21,746 bases of DNA from an uncultured Anaerolineaceae bacterium. Lineage in GTDB: Bacteria; Chloroflexota; Anaerolineae; Promineifilales; Promineifilaceae. Under the pieces are notes generated by a model. That model saw only the letters and a program-made list of their open reading frames with translations, searched no databases and was not told the DNA's origin. Position 1 is the stretch's first letter. Each line of letters starts with the position of its first letter. A program made the translations under genes and the position numbers. The DNA lies in NCBI GenBank assembly GCA_937967805.1, contig CALBTC010000048.1, forward strand, positions 1 through 21,746. Reading direction: 5' to 3'. Positions 1 to 6,558 of this stretch are shown here, one piece after another.

Positions 1-8
1 GCGTTTTG

Positions 9-251
9 TCATGTCTTAGAATGATTGGCCTGGCTAATGTAAAAAATACCTACTACCACCAAAGCAAGCGGCCACAAAATTGCTAACCAACTCCCCGCAA
101 GCCAGATGAGTCCAAATATCAGGCAGCAGAGACCACAAAGAGTAACGGCCGTTTTCTCATTAAGATCAATTTTGGGGCAGCAGATAAACGCCGTTGGCTT
201 TTTTACCTGTTCTGCGTCTTTCAAATTTTTGATTTCCGGTTCTACATTCAT
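9..251 (-). CDS. Small Cys-rich membrane protein, unknown function
   Basis: An 80-residue protein whose family I do not recognise. The N-terminal 30 residues are polar and carry a CC pair (residues 24-25). Two hydrophobic segments follow (about 37-56 and 58-73), and the first contains CGLCC (39-43). The start has a good ribosome site (AAGGATG). It is the last visible gene of the leftward mer-like cluster, 41 bp after the thioredoxin-like selenoprotein gene. Its Cys pairs next to membrane segments recall small metal transporters such as MerF, but the sequence does not match closely enough to name it. It ends at a UGA with only 8 bases beyond it in the window, so a selenocysteine readthrough here cannot be judged. 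Confidence 0.65.
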   Translation of the reverse strand: MNVEPEIKNLKDAEQVKKPTAFICCPKIDLNEKTAVTLCGLCCLIFGLIWLAGSWLAILWPLALVVVGIFYISQANHSKT

Positions 252-292
252 TTTTCACATCCTTTGACACCTTAACATGGTAATTGTGGTTG

Positions 293-877
293 TCATTGGT
301 CTAATTCCTCCCACAAAGTGGTTAGATCGGATTCAAGCTGCTCACGTTGGGCAAAAATAGTCACACCAGAACGAATCAATGGTTCAGGTAATGTCTGCCA
401 ATTTGCTTCTGCACCGTATAAAAAATAAATATCCCAGGCTACTCGACCAAAATTAAGGTCACGAAAATGGTTCCCCACAATAAATTCATCATTCCAATAA
501 TGGGTAGCGCGCGGGTCGGTCATTAAGCTGGTTGCTTCGCTGGCCTGTTCTCGCTTTCCACCTAACACCGGTTTCCACACAACGTATACCTTTATATCGG
601 CTTCAGGATTAGGAGTCAGAATATTTTCTTGTACCCACCGGGTACCTAAACGGCACTCTGGTCAGGTGGGCGCCACAATAAGGAGCAGTCTGGGTTGACC
701 CGCATCTGCTGCAAAGGCCGCTTGTAATGCAGAAATGTCGGCCAGATCAGAGAGTCTGTTTTGGCCATCATCAGGTACGGGTGTGACGGCCGTATCTAAT
801 TCAGACCGACAAGCCGAAAGGAACACAATAAAAAATAGGATGATTATTCCAAGGATTGATATTTTATTCTTCGTCAT
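293..877 (-). CDS. Thioredoxin-like lipoprotein, putative selenoprotein (UPEC)
   Basis: A 194-residue protein if the in-frame UGA at 662-664 is read as selenocysteine (residue 72). Residues 1-23 form a lipoprotein signal (lipobox FLSAC, Cys23), followed by an acidic/Pro linker. The segment LLLIVAPT-U-PEC has the beta-strand-then-CxxC layout of a thioredoxin fold, giving a U72-x-x-C75 redox pair. Reading continues in the same frame for 122 codons with coherent protein sequence (KVYVVWKPVLGG, then VAWDIYFLYG), which argues against two separate genes. A hairpin at 631-645 fits a bacterial SECIS. The protein should sit on the outer face of the membrane and act as a thiol/selenol oxidoreductase. 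The natural partner is the DsbD/CcdA-like carrier encoded nearby. The start at 877 has no obvious Shine-Dalgarno. I do not recognise the exact family. Confidence 0.72.
631..645 (-). promoter_or_regulatory. Putative bacterial SECIS hairpin (thioredoxin-like gene)
   Basis: On the coding strand this reads GTACCC-GGT-GGGTAC: a perfect 6-bp stem with loop GGU. The first loop base is 23 nt after the UGA. G at the start of a short apical loop, 16-37 nt downstream of the UGA, is the known bacterial SECIS layout. The same distance is seen in the GDCCV gene. Confidence 0.6.
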
Positions 878-980
878 TTATCAGTTTTTATGCCACCGAG
901 AATGAAAACCTGATAATGATGTTGATAAGTAGGCAGCCATATCAAAGGTTCCTTACCAGGCACCAGTTACATCATTCAGC

Positions 981-1061
981 CAATTGTAACGGCCGTTGTC
1001 TGTATGAAAAGTTACCGCTAACACCTGTGATTTACCTTTTCATACCGCAGTTCAATTGTAA
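981..1061. repeat. 9-bp direct repeats around a 10-bp inverted repeat
   Basis: CAATTGTAA occurs at 981-989 and again at 1053-1061. Between them are the perfect inverted repeats GTATGAAAAG (1002-1011) and CTTTTCATAC (1036-1045). This lies in the 228-bp gap (878-1105) between two selenoprotein genes. No T-run follows on either strand, so it is not a typical terminator. It could be a decayed small insertion with a target duplication, or an RNA-processing hairpin. I see no convincing gene in the gap. Confidence 0.5.
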
Positions 1062-1105
1062 ATAAACAAATTAACTCATTCATATCCACCATATTGCATT
1101 TCGTA

Positions 1106-2479
1106 TTAGCGTAGCTTTTTGGCCGTATCTTTCACCATCTCGCTCAGGGTCGGGTGAATGTAGATGGATTTGAAAAGGGATTCGGCCGTACCTTTGTTGT
1201 TCATCGTGGTCACCACCTGATGAATAAGATCATCGGCATGAGGACCTAGGATGTGCCCGCCCAACATTTCACCGGTTTGTCCATTAGCTATAAATTTGAG
1301 CATCCCTTCTGTCTCGCCAATCGCTTTGGCGCGGCCAGAATGTGCAAAATAGGCCATACCGGTTTTTACCTCATATCCAGCGCCTATTGCTTCCGCTTCC
1401 GTCAGCCCCACGCTAGCTAAAGCAGGTTGGGTAAAGACGGCACGCGGCACAACGCGGTAATCCACCGTGCGCCCGGCATCTTTGATGGCATTGAGTGCCA
1501 CAATTGGTCCGTCATAGGTGGCACGATGGGTGAACATCGCCCCACCATTCACATCGCCTAACGACCAGATGTTGGCGGCGGTGGTGCGTAAGGCTTCATC
1601 GTACACAATGCCATTCCCCTCCACTTGAACGCCAGCCTGTTCCAATCCCAATCCCTCAACACGGGGGACGCGCCCAGCCGCATATAAAACCTCTTCTGCC
1701 TCATTGCGATGTTCTTGCCCATTGACAGTGGCGATAATTGTTTTTTGACTGCCTGTTTTTTCAGCGCGAACGGCCGTTGCGCCCAACCGCACCTCAATCC
1801 CTTCTGCCGTTAAAACTTGCGCCAGCCGTTCAGACAACTCTGGCTCTTCCTGTTTCATCAGGCGCGAACTTCGGCTGAGAAGCGTTACTTTCGTGCCAAA
1901 CCGAGCATACATCTGGGCAAACTCCACGCCAATATAACCGCCTCCAATCACAATCAACGAAGATGTCACTTTTTGCATCATCAGCGCTTCGTGATTGGTC
2001 AGATACCCTATGTCGGAAAGGCCGGGGATTTGCACATCAGCGGTGCGTGATCCGGTGGCGATAACGCTTTTGCTGGCCGAAATCTGTTTGCCATCCACAC
2101 GAATGTCAACCGGCGAGGTAAATTCGGCGTGACCGCGTATGAAGGTGACGTTCGGATTGGGATTGACCCAACCATAAATGCCGTCAATAATGCCCTGTAC
2201 GATTTTGTCTTTACGAGCAACGGCCGTTTCCAAATCAAACCATATTTGTGTTGGATCTAAACCGCGCACCCCAAATTCACGGGCGCGGTTGCGGACTAAC
2301 TGCATCACTTCGGCAGACCTTAACAAGGTCTTGGTGGGGATACACCCCTCATTCACTCAGGTGCCGCCGACTTCGTGCATCTCAATGAGAGCAACATTCG
2401 CCCCCAATCTTGCCGCCAAAGCGGCTGCGGGTAGGCCGCCTTGCCCTGCGCCAATGATGGCTAAATCATACTGTGTCAT
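1106..2479 (-). CDS. MerA-like FAD disulfide reductase, putative selenoprotein (UxxxxC)
   Basis: A 457-residue pyridine nucleotide-disulfide oxidoreductase. It starts at ATG 2477-2479, with GGAG 9 nt upstream. An FAD-binding GxGxxG (IIGAGQGG, residues 8-15) is followed by GGT-U41-VNEGC46-IPTK. The in-frame UGA at 2357-2359 replaces the first cysteine of the family's redox-active CxxxxC. The NAD(P)H-binding GGGYIG, the second FAD motif (SLGDVNG) and the C-terminal HPTLSE catalytic His-Glu are all present. Compared with classical MerA it lacks the N-terminal HMA domain and the C-terminal vicinal cysteines, so metal reduction is inferred from the neighbouring mer-type genes. A dihydrolipoamide dehydrogenase-like role on another disulfide or selenenylsulfide is the main alternative. 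It lies 19 bp after the DsbD-like gene, in the same operon. Confidence 0.88.
2315..2331 (-). promoter_or_regulatory. Putative bacterial SECIS hairpin (MerA-like gene)
   Basis: On the coding strand this reads AGACCTT-GTT-AAGGTCT: a perfect 7-bp stem with loop GUU starting 33 nt after the UGA, at the far end of the usual SECIS distance. If the top U-A pair opens, the loop becomes UGUUA with G second, which also fits the rule. It encodes KTLLRS, a normal family segment, so the stem is built into conserved coding sequence. Confidence 0.55.
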
Positions 2480-2498
2480 TTGTCTACTCCAACGCCAT

Positions 2499-3344
2499 TT
2501 ACGGAAACAATATTTGAGCGAACAGATCCGCCCAAATGGCTAAGACCATCAGCCAAGTCCCAACCGCCAATAAAATAAAACCACTGCCTCGCTTAACGGT
2601 TCGCGTGCTTCCTTTCAATGTAGTAACAACATGAGTTTGTGCCAATCCGATAGCGAAGACCAGCACAGCCATAACCACGGCAATCGTGATGGCCGCCGTG
2701 AGAAAAGCAGTGAAAGCGGCCGTTTCATTAGCCACCGTTAGTGCGTGCAAGGCCAGACCAGCCAAGATTGGCCCCGTTCAACCAAAGCCCGCCAAAATGT
2801 AGCCAAAGCCGTACAGACCATAACCCAAAGACGACTTTTTACGCTGCCAGCGTGTTTGCGTATGCCAAAGCGGTTGTAACAACTGATTCAGCCAAACAAA
2901 ATTGAGGGATTGCCCCCGAAGTTGCCAGAGACCAAAGCCTATCAAAATCAGTCCCACCATCAAACGAAGACTGCGTCCGGCATCACTGGTAAAGGTAAAT
3001 TGGGAGATGAACGAACCAGCACCAACAGCCAGTGCAGTTCCGAGCAACATCAGGAAAGCCATCATGCCCAGCGTAAAAGCAACGGCCGTACGAACCAGTG
3101 TCTTTTTGGAATTCGTCGCTTCTTCTCGTGCCAAAAGCGTCACCAGCAAGGGGAACGAGCAAGGCGAAAATAAGGAGGCCAGCCCAGCAACTATGGCTAA
3201 TAGAATAAGTCCACTGCCAACATTAGACGGCCGTGTCACATGCGGATACAAAATGAAACTGCTGTAACCAATCAGAGCCAGTAAGAGAACCCCTATCGCG
3301 AGTAAAATATACGAGAAACCACGATTGTTGTTTGTATTATCCAT
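2499..3344 (-). CDS. DsbD/CcdA-like transmembrane redox carrier, putative selenoprotein
   Basis: A 281-residue membrane protein if the UGA at 2778-2780 is read through (residue 189). After an N-terminal anchor helix come the CcdA/DsbD features: SLFS-PC62-SFPLL in the first core helix and, after the fourth, GYILAGFG-U189-TGPILAGLA. In this family the second site is a Cys at the same place; the sister gene at 5875-6558 has ASLSC-TLPVFLA there. Such proteins pass electrons from cytoplasmic thioredoxin across the membrane to exported thiol proteins. Here the couple would be Cys62-Sec189. The start has AAGGAG upstream. The gene follows a MITE and is 19 bp ahead of the MerA-like gene. The likely clients are the thioredoxin-like and MerP-like lipoproteins. 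Confidence 0.85.
2751..2763 (-). promoter_or_regulatory. Putative bacterial SECIS hairpin (DsbD-like gene)
   Basis: On the coding strand this reads GGCT-GGTCT-GGCC: a short 4-bp stem with one G-U pair and loop GGUCU starting 19 nt after the UGA. The loop sequence and its distance equal what I recall of the E. coli fdhF SECIS. The stem is weaker than those in the other four genes. Confidence 0.45.
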
Positions 3345-3386
3345 TTATAAAACTCCTTCGTATTTGAAATTCCTTCAACGACTACC

Positions 3387-3538
3387 AAGGGTTTTTCAGT
3401 GTTTGAAAAAATGTACAAACACTTTAGCGTAAGATTGCCTTTTTAAGGCAAATTTCTTGGCTTCTAGGCAAATCACAGCAATTTTTGCGCATGTTCATGA
3501 TTTTTATTGTGTACTTTTGCTTTTACTGAAAAACCCTT
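3387..3538. mobile_element. 152-bp MITE-like element with 14-bp TIRs and 10-bp target duplication
   Basis: Perfect terminal inverted repeats AAGGGTTTTTCAGT (3387-3400) and ACTGAAAAACCCTT (3525-3538) continue imperfectly inward for about 15 bp more. They are flanked by exact 10-bp direct repeats AACGACTACC at 3377-3386 and 3539-3548. The AT-rich interior has no reading frame. The right end supplies two bases of the TAA stop of the upstream lipoprotein gene. Without the insertion the same codon would read TGA after the same last residue, so the protein is unchanged. Removing the element leaves about 30 bp between the two operon genes. A 10-bp duplication is compatible with IS4-type transposases, but the helper is not in this window. 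Confidence 0.85.
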
Positions 3539-4118
3539 AACGACTACCGCCGGGCCATACCAAAATCGGAAAATTAACTACAATACCTGGCTCTGTTATT
3601 GTTACTTCTCCATTGGCTTCAGCTTCCTTGACTTCGGCAACTGAACGGAGCTCCATGGGTGTTACCCCTTCATCCCATTCTACTAACAATACGTTACGCA
3701 ATGGACGGTAAGCGTCATCACCCGGCACAGAATCAAAAATGTCCTGTTGAAAACCAAACGGGCCATGCCCCTCAATCCCATTTGTAAAAACATATAAAGT
3801 TGCCAATAGGGAAGAAGGTGCATCAGCAAGTTCTGGCACCAAGATAACTTGCGGGCCGCCCATCATTTCGGTGAGCATCGTTGCCACCTCACGATCTGAA
3901 GTTTCAGTATGGATGAATAAGACCTCGCCACCGTTATAGAGGCCGCCCACTAACGGCGCATATTGCTGTGTTGTTTGTGAGCTATCAACGCCCATGTTGT
4001 CCATGCCTTCCATGATACTTGTCGGTTCTGCTGTTGGTACGGCCGTTTCTGCTGCACAAGCAGCCGCTAAAAATAGTATCAGAACAATACCTAAAATATA
4101 TTTGATACGGAGTTTCAT
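3537..4118 (-). CDS. Secreted lipoprotein of unknown function
   Basis: A 193-residue protein with a lipoprotein signal (FLAAAC, Cys21), a Met/Asp-rich linker (EGMDNMGVD, about 37-45) and one globular domain from about residue 53 to the end. The domain contains VGGLYNGGEVLFIHTETSD, VFTNGIEGHGPFGFQQDIFDS and VNFPILVWPGG. It resembles an uncharacterised secreted domain seen next to metal genes, possibly DUF7482, but I am not certain of that assignment. There are no cysteines beyond the lipid anchor and no obvious catalytic triad. The start has a strong ribosome site (AAGGAAGG) inside the 3' end of the MerE-like region. The stop codon is formed at the MITE junction. A substrate-binding role at the outer membrane face is only a guess. 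Confidence 0.75.
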   Translation of the reverse strand: MKLRIKYILGIVLILFLAAACAAETAVPTAEPTSIMEGMDNMGVDSSQTTQQYAPLVGGLYNGGEVLFIHTETSDREVATMLTEMMGGPQVILVPELADAPSSLLATLYVFTNGIEGHGPFGFQQDIFDSVPGDDAYRPLRNVLLVEWDEGVTPMELRSVAEVKEAEANGEVTITEPGIVVNFPILVWPGGSR

Positions 4119-4168
4119 TTATTTACCTTCCTTTGGAAAAAGTGCATCGCACCTGAATAAATCAGACT

Positions 4169-4441
4169 TCATGATTCGACTGGCTGTTTCTCCTTCAGGT
4201 CAACCGGACATGCTTCGGCTTCATCAGCCATCAACCATTTTCCAGCCAAGATCAGCCCGCCGATGAACAACACAGCCGAACTTGCATAAATGAGGATTGT
4301 GTTATTTGCCAGCCAGCCGCCAACGGCCGTTCCCGCCATCAGTGCCAAAATCAAAGGGAGCGTCAATGGCAAATGACAGGGACAAATCAAAAATGCGCCC
4401 ACCCCGGCCACATAACCGCGAATTTTCAACCAGATAAGCAC
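4169..4441 (-). CDS. merE: MerE-like small mercury transporter
   Basis: A 90-residue protein with two membrane segments. IRGYVAGVGAFLI-C20-P-C22-HLPLTLPL matches the MerE pattern, in which a CPCHLP motif in the first helix binds Hg(II) during uptake. The second helix covers about 47-70, and a polar tail with one Cys follows. It is about 10 residues longer than Tn21 MerE. The GTG start lies 2 bp after the stop of the CopZ-like gene, so translation is probably coupled. It ends with UGA. Continuing past it gives 17 further codons that stop at an ATGA overlap with the next gene, and a hairpin (4140-4154) lies 21 nt downstream. Readthrough is possible but weakly supported; see findings. Confidence 0.75.
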   Translation of the reverse strand: MLIWLKIRGYVAGVGAFLICPCHLPLTLPLILALMAGTAVGGWLANNTILIYASSAVLFIGGLILAGKWLMADEAEACPVDLKEKQPVES

Positions 4442-4443
4442 AC

Positions 4444-4968
4444 CTAAACCAGAACGGCCGCCGCAAATTCCGCCTCAATTCGCTTGACGACCTTGCCCAC
4501 ATTGCCCAGGCAGCAGCTTCCCTGCGGGTTGCGGATGTCGCAGGCGCACTGCCCCGTTTTTGTACCCTCCGTAACGCGGGCGACGACATCGGTAACGCCC
4601 TGCTCAAATTCGGCGCGAATGCTGCCGGGGCTGTGATTGAAGCAATAACAGACGTTCACATCATCCGCCATCGGATGCTTTTGGTGCACCCGCTCCCGCA
4701 GCTGATCCTCGGTGAAAAATTGCCCCGCTTCATCGCCATAGTAGACGACGGGACAACTTTCTGTGCGGCAAAAACGGTAGCTGGCCGACGGCCGTACTAC
4801 TTCCAGGCTAACGGTCAGCATCGCTTTGACGATTTGGGTATCGACCGTTTTTCCTTTTTTGCCGCAGGAAGGGCAGGCTCCTTCTGCCAGGTTAGCGGAA
4901 ACGGCCGTATTTACCGCCTGTTCCGCAGGTACAGCACAACTTTCATCGGTTGCACAACAATCAGACAT
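4444..4968 (-). CDS. CopZ-like iron-sulfur metallochaperone
   Basis: A 174-residue cytosolic protein. The start is ATG 4966-4968, with AAGGAG 7 nt upstream; a longer reading to 5028 lacks a ribosome site. Cysteines are arranged as in the N-terminal domain of Archaeoglobus CopZ and related [2Fe-2S]/zinc metallochaperones: CPSC (32-35), FCRTESC (67-72), CYCF (107-109), then the BFD-like CAC (141-143) and NPQGSCCLG (148-155). The usual C-terminal HMA domain of CopZ is absent. In this family the cluster-bearing part is thought to reduce or hand over metal. Here it sits between merT and the MerE-like gene, so it could accept or reduce metal entering through them. No UGA interrupts this gene. Confidence 0.82.
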   Translation of the reverse strand: MSDCCATDESCAVPAEQAVNTAVSANLAEGACPSCGKKGKTVDTQIVKAMLTVSLEVVRPSASYRFCRTESCPVVYYGDEAGQFFTEDQLRERVHQKHPMADDVNVCYCFNHSPGSIRAEFEQGVTDVVARVTEGTKTGQCACDIRNPQGSCCLGNVGKVVKRIEAEFAAAVLV

Positions 4969-5052
4969 GAGAATCTCCTTTGGCGAGAGCGAGAAGAAAA
5001 CCTCTTGCTGGCGCCAGCAGCTTGTCAAAAAAAAACCTTTGGCCCCCGTGGT

Positions 5053-5414
5053 TTATCCGGCCAGCGTCATTGTCACCGGCAGGGAACCCAGAAGCGTAAA
5101 CAAAACCGCTAACACCGCCGAAAGCCACACAATCTGGCGCTGGCGGCGCAGCGATTTGGGCGAACAGACCCCTTCAGCACAGTCCGCTTCCGCCTTGGGT
5201 CGGTACACTACGTAAAAAGCCGCGCCCAGGAACAAAAGCTGATGGGCAGCGTGATGGAGCGGTAGCGCATCAGAAAGGCAAAGGGGCCGAGGCTGGTGAA
5301 GCCCGCCACCAGCAGCACCACCGGCAGAACACAGCAGCTGGCGTTAAGGGTGGCCGCCAGCGTGGAGATGAGCGAACCAGATCGGCTTTTAGTAGTGAAA
5401 GGGTTGTTTTTCAT
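5053..5414 (-). pseudogene. merT: MerT mercuric transport protein, split by a one-base frameshift
   Basis: Two overlapping frames together make a MerT of about 120 residues. The first (from ATG 5412-5414) has the helix-1 metal site ASCCVLP (Cys27-Cys28). The second, ending at 5053, has FLGAAFYVVYRP, the cytosolic-side pair DCAEGVC and a last helix. Adding one T to the TTTT run (+ strand A-run 5234-5237) restores LPISFLFLGAAFYVVY. MerT takes Hg(II) from MerP and passes it inward. The start overlaps the MerP stop (ATGA). It may be a true inactivation or a homopolymer sequencing error. The intact flanking motifs favour an error or a very recent event. Both MerT Cys pairs are ordinary cysteines. 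Confidence 0.85.
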
Positions 5415-5860
5415 GGTTCAAATGTTCCTGTTACTGCATAGCCAACGGCCGCAACCGCCTGACTAATTTCCTCTGGCTCCACCTGTGCCGGATCGTAAGT
5501 CACCATCAAGGTATTTGTGCTTAAGTCGCCTGTCGTTTCCATGATGCCCGGCAACTGCCGGACGCTCGCGAGAGTCACGGCGATTCAACCGCCTCAGACC
5601 CAGCCGCTGATATTGAAGCCGGTGGTGACCTGGGTGGCAGCAGGTGCGGACGGCGATTCATTTACCTCAACCGGGGCCGTTTCCGGATTTGTGTTGAGAA
5701 CCGGCGTGGCTGCCGGTGGCGCTGCGGAAGGATTGGGGTCTGCCTGACTACCGCACCCGCTCAAGCCCATTGCCAGGATGAGCATGCCCAACAGCCAAAC
5801 GGCCGTTCTGCGCAGCCAACCCCTGTGAGTTGGCGATGACAAAAAAGAGAGGGATTTCAT
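5411..5860 (-). CDS. merP: MerP-like HMA lipoprotein, putative double selenoprotein (UGGU)
   Basis: A 149-residue protein if two in-frame UGAs (5594-5596 and 5585-5587) are read as Sec89 and Sec92. A lipoprotein signal (GLSGC, lipobox Cys near residue 36) and an Ala/Pro/Glu-rich linker precede an HMA domain (83-149): GWV-U-GG-U-IAVTLASVRQLPG, then VTYDPAQVEPEEIS and AAVGYAV. The two UGAs fall exactly on both cysteines of the CxxC metal site. After them the frame stays open for the rest of a complete HMA fold and ends in an ATGA overlap with merT. In MerP this motif binds Hg(II) outside the membrane and delivers it to MerT. A hairpin at 5548-5561 fits a SECIS. A start-codon ribosome site (GGAG) is present. 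Confidence 0.85.
5548..5561 (-). promoter_or_regulatory. Putative bacterial SECIS hairpin (MerP-like gene)
   Basis: On the coding strand this reads CCGGCA-GT-TGCCGG. With the top pair open, the loop is AGUU with G second. The loop G is 30 nt after the second UGA and 39 nt after the first. One element may serve both codons. A smaller hairpin, GGCG-N7-CGCC, also forms across the second UGA. Confidence 0.55.
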
Positions 5861-5874
5861 AGGTTCAACTCCGT

Positions 5875-6558
5875 TTACGATTGAAAATTAGACAAAATCA
5901 CGGGCATATACCGCCCTACATACCAGATTAGATATAGTCTGGCGGCTATCAGCAGCGCCGCGCCCACTTTGTGAACATAGGGCAGGGAACGCTGGATATA
6001 TTGCAGCAAGGCGTCTTTCGCCAGGGCAATGCTGACCACAATCGTCATCAAAACGGCCGCCATGCCTGCGCTGTACCCGCCAAACATCGCTACCGCTTCA
6101 ACCGGGCCTCTCAGGGTGAGACTACCGGCAACCACCGCCAGAAAAACAGGCAGGGTGCAGCTCAAGGAAGCTACGCCGTAGGCCACGCCATACAAAAACA
6201 CTGATTTGGCATTTCGTGCCTGAAGGCTGAATTCGGGTATTGGCAAAGCAAACGGCATTGCATTCCCAGCCAACAACCACACCCCAAACAGCACCAGTCC
6301 TAGCCCCACTACCAACGCACCCAGAGGCAGTACCTGCACAAAGCCGACGACGCTGAATACCAGCACAAAACCGGCAGTCATCAACAGCCCCAAGCGCACC
6401 CCTTCCAGAGCGCGATGACCGACCGGACGCTGGTCGTAGTCTGCTTCTTTGGCGCCCAGGTAGTAGGAAGCATAAGCGGGCAGCAATGCCCAACCGCACG
6501 GGTTTACTGTTGCCAGCATCCCAACTGAAAAGGCCCAGGTTAACAAGACGGCATTCAT
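5875..6558 (-). CDS. CcdA-like cytochrome c biogenesis/thiol transport protein
   Basis: A 227-residue protein with about six membrane helices. It has the two family redox sites as normal cysteines: ATVNP-C21-GWALLPAY in helix 1 and YGVASLS-C134-TLPVFL in helix 4. CcdA proteins carry reducing equivalents from cytosolic thioredoxin to the outer face. The start codon overlaps the stop of the GDCCV gene (ATGA), and the merP start follows its stop by 14 bp, so it is firmly within the mer-like operon. Its role here is probably to keep the MerP-like selenol/thiol pair reduced. It is the all-Cys counterpart of the gene at 2499-3344 and a useful internal control for that gene's Cys-to-UGA change. Confidence 0.88.
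   Translation of the reverse strand: MNAVLLTWAFSVGMLATVNPCGWALLPAYASYYLGAKEADYDQRPVGHRALEGVRLGLLMTAGFVLVFSVVGFVQVLPLGALVVGLGLVLFGVWLLAGNAMPFALPIPEFSLQARNAKSVFLYGVAYGVASLSCTLPVFLAVVAGSLTLRGPVEAVAMFGGYSAGMAAVLMTIVVSIALAKDALLQYIQRSLPYVHKVGAALLIAARLYLIWYVGRYMPVILSNFQS

Noticed and set aside
1002..1045. Rho-independent terminator between the MerA-like and thioredoxin-like genes
   Set aside because: The stem is perfect for 10 bp but no U-run follows on either strand.
856..1065. Rightward 69-codon ORF
   Set aside because: It covers an intergenic gap and the start of a leftward gene, has no ribosome site or recognisable protein, and contains the repeat structure.
5006..5035. Terminator at the 14-bp palindrome TGCTGGCGCCAGCA with an adjacent run of nine A
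   Set aside because: For leftward transcription the T-run comes before the hairpin, and rightward the run is A, so neither direction gives a terminator. TTGACA nearby has no matching -10.
4633..5112. Rightward 159-codon ORF
   Set aside because: Antisense shadow of the CopZ-like gene and merT; no domain.
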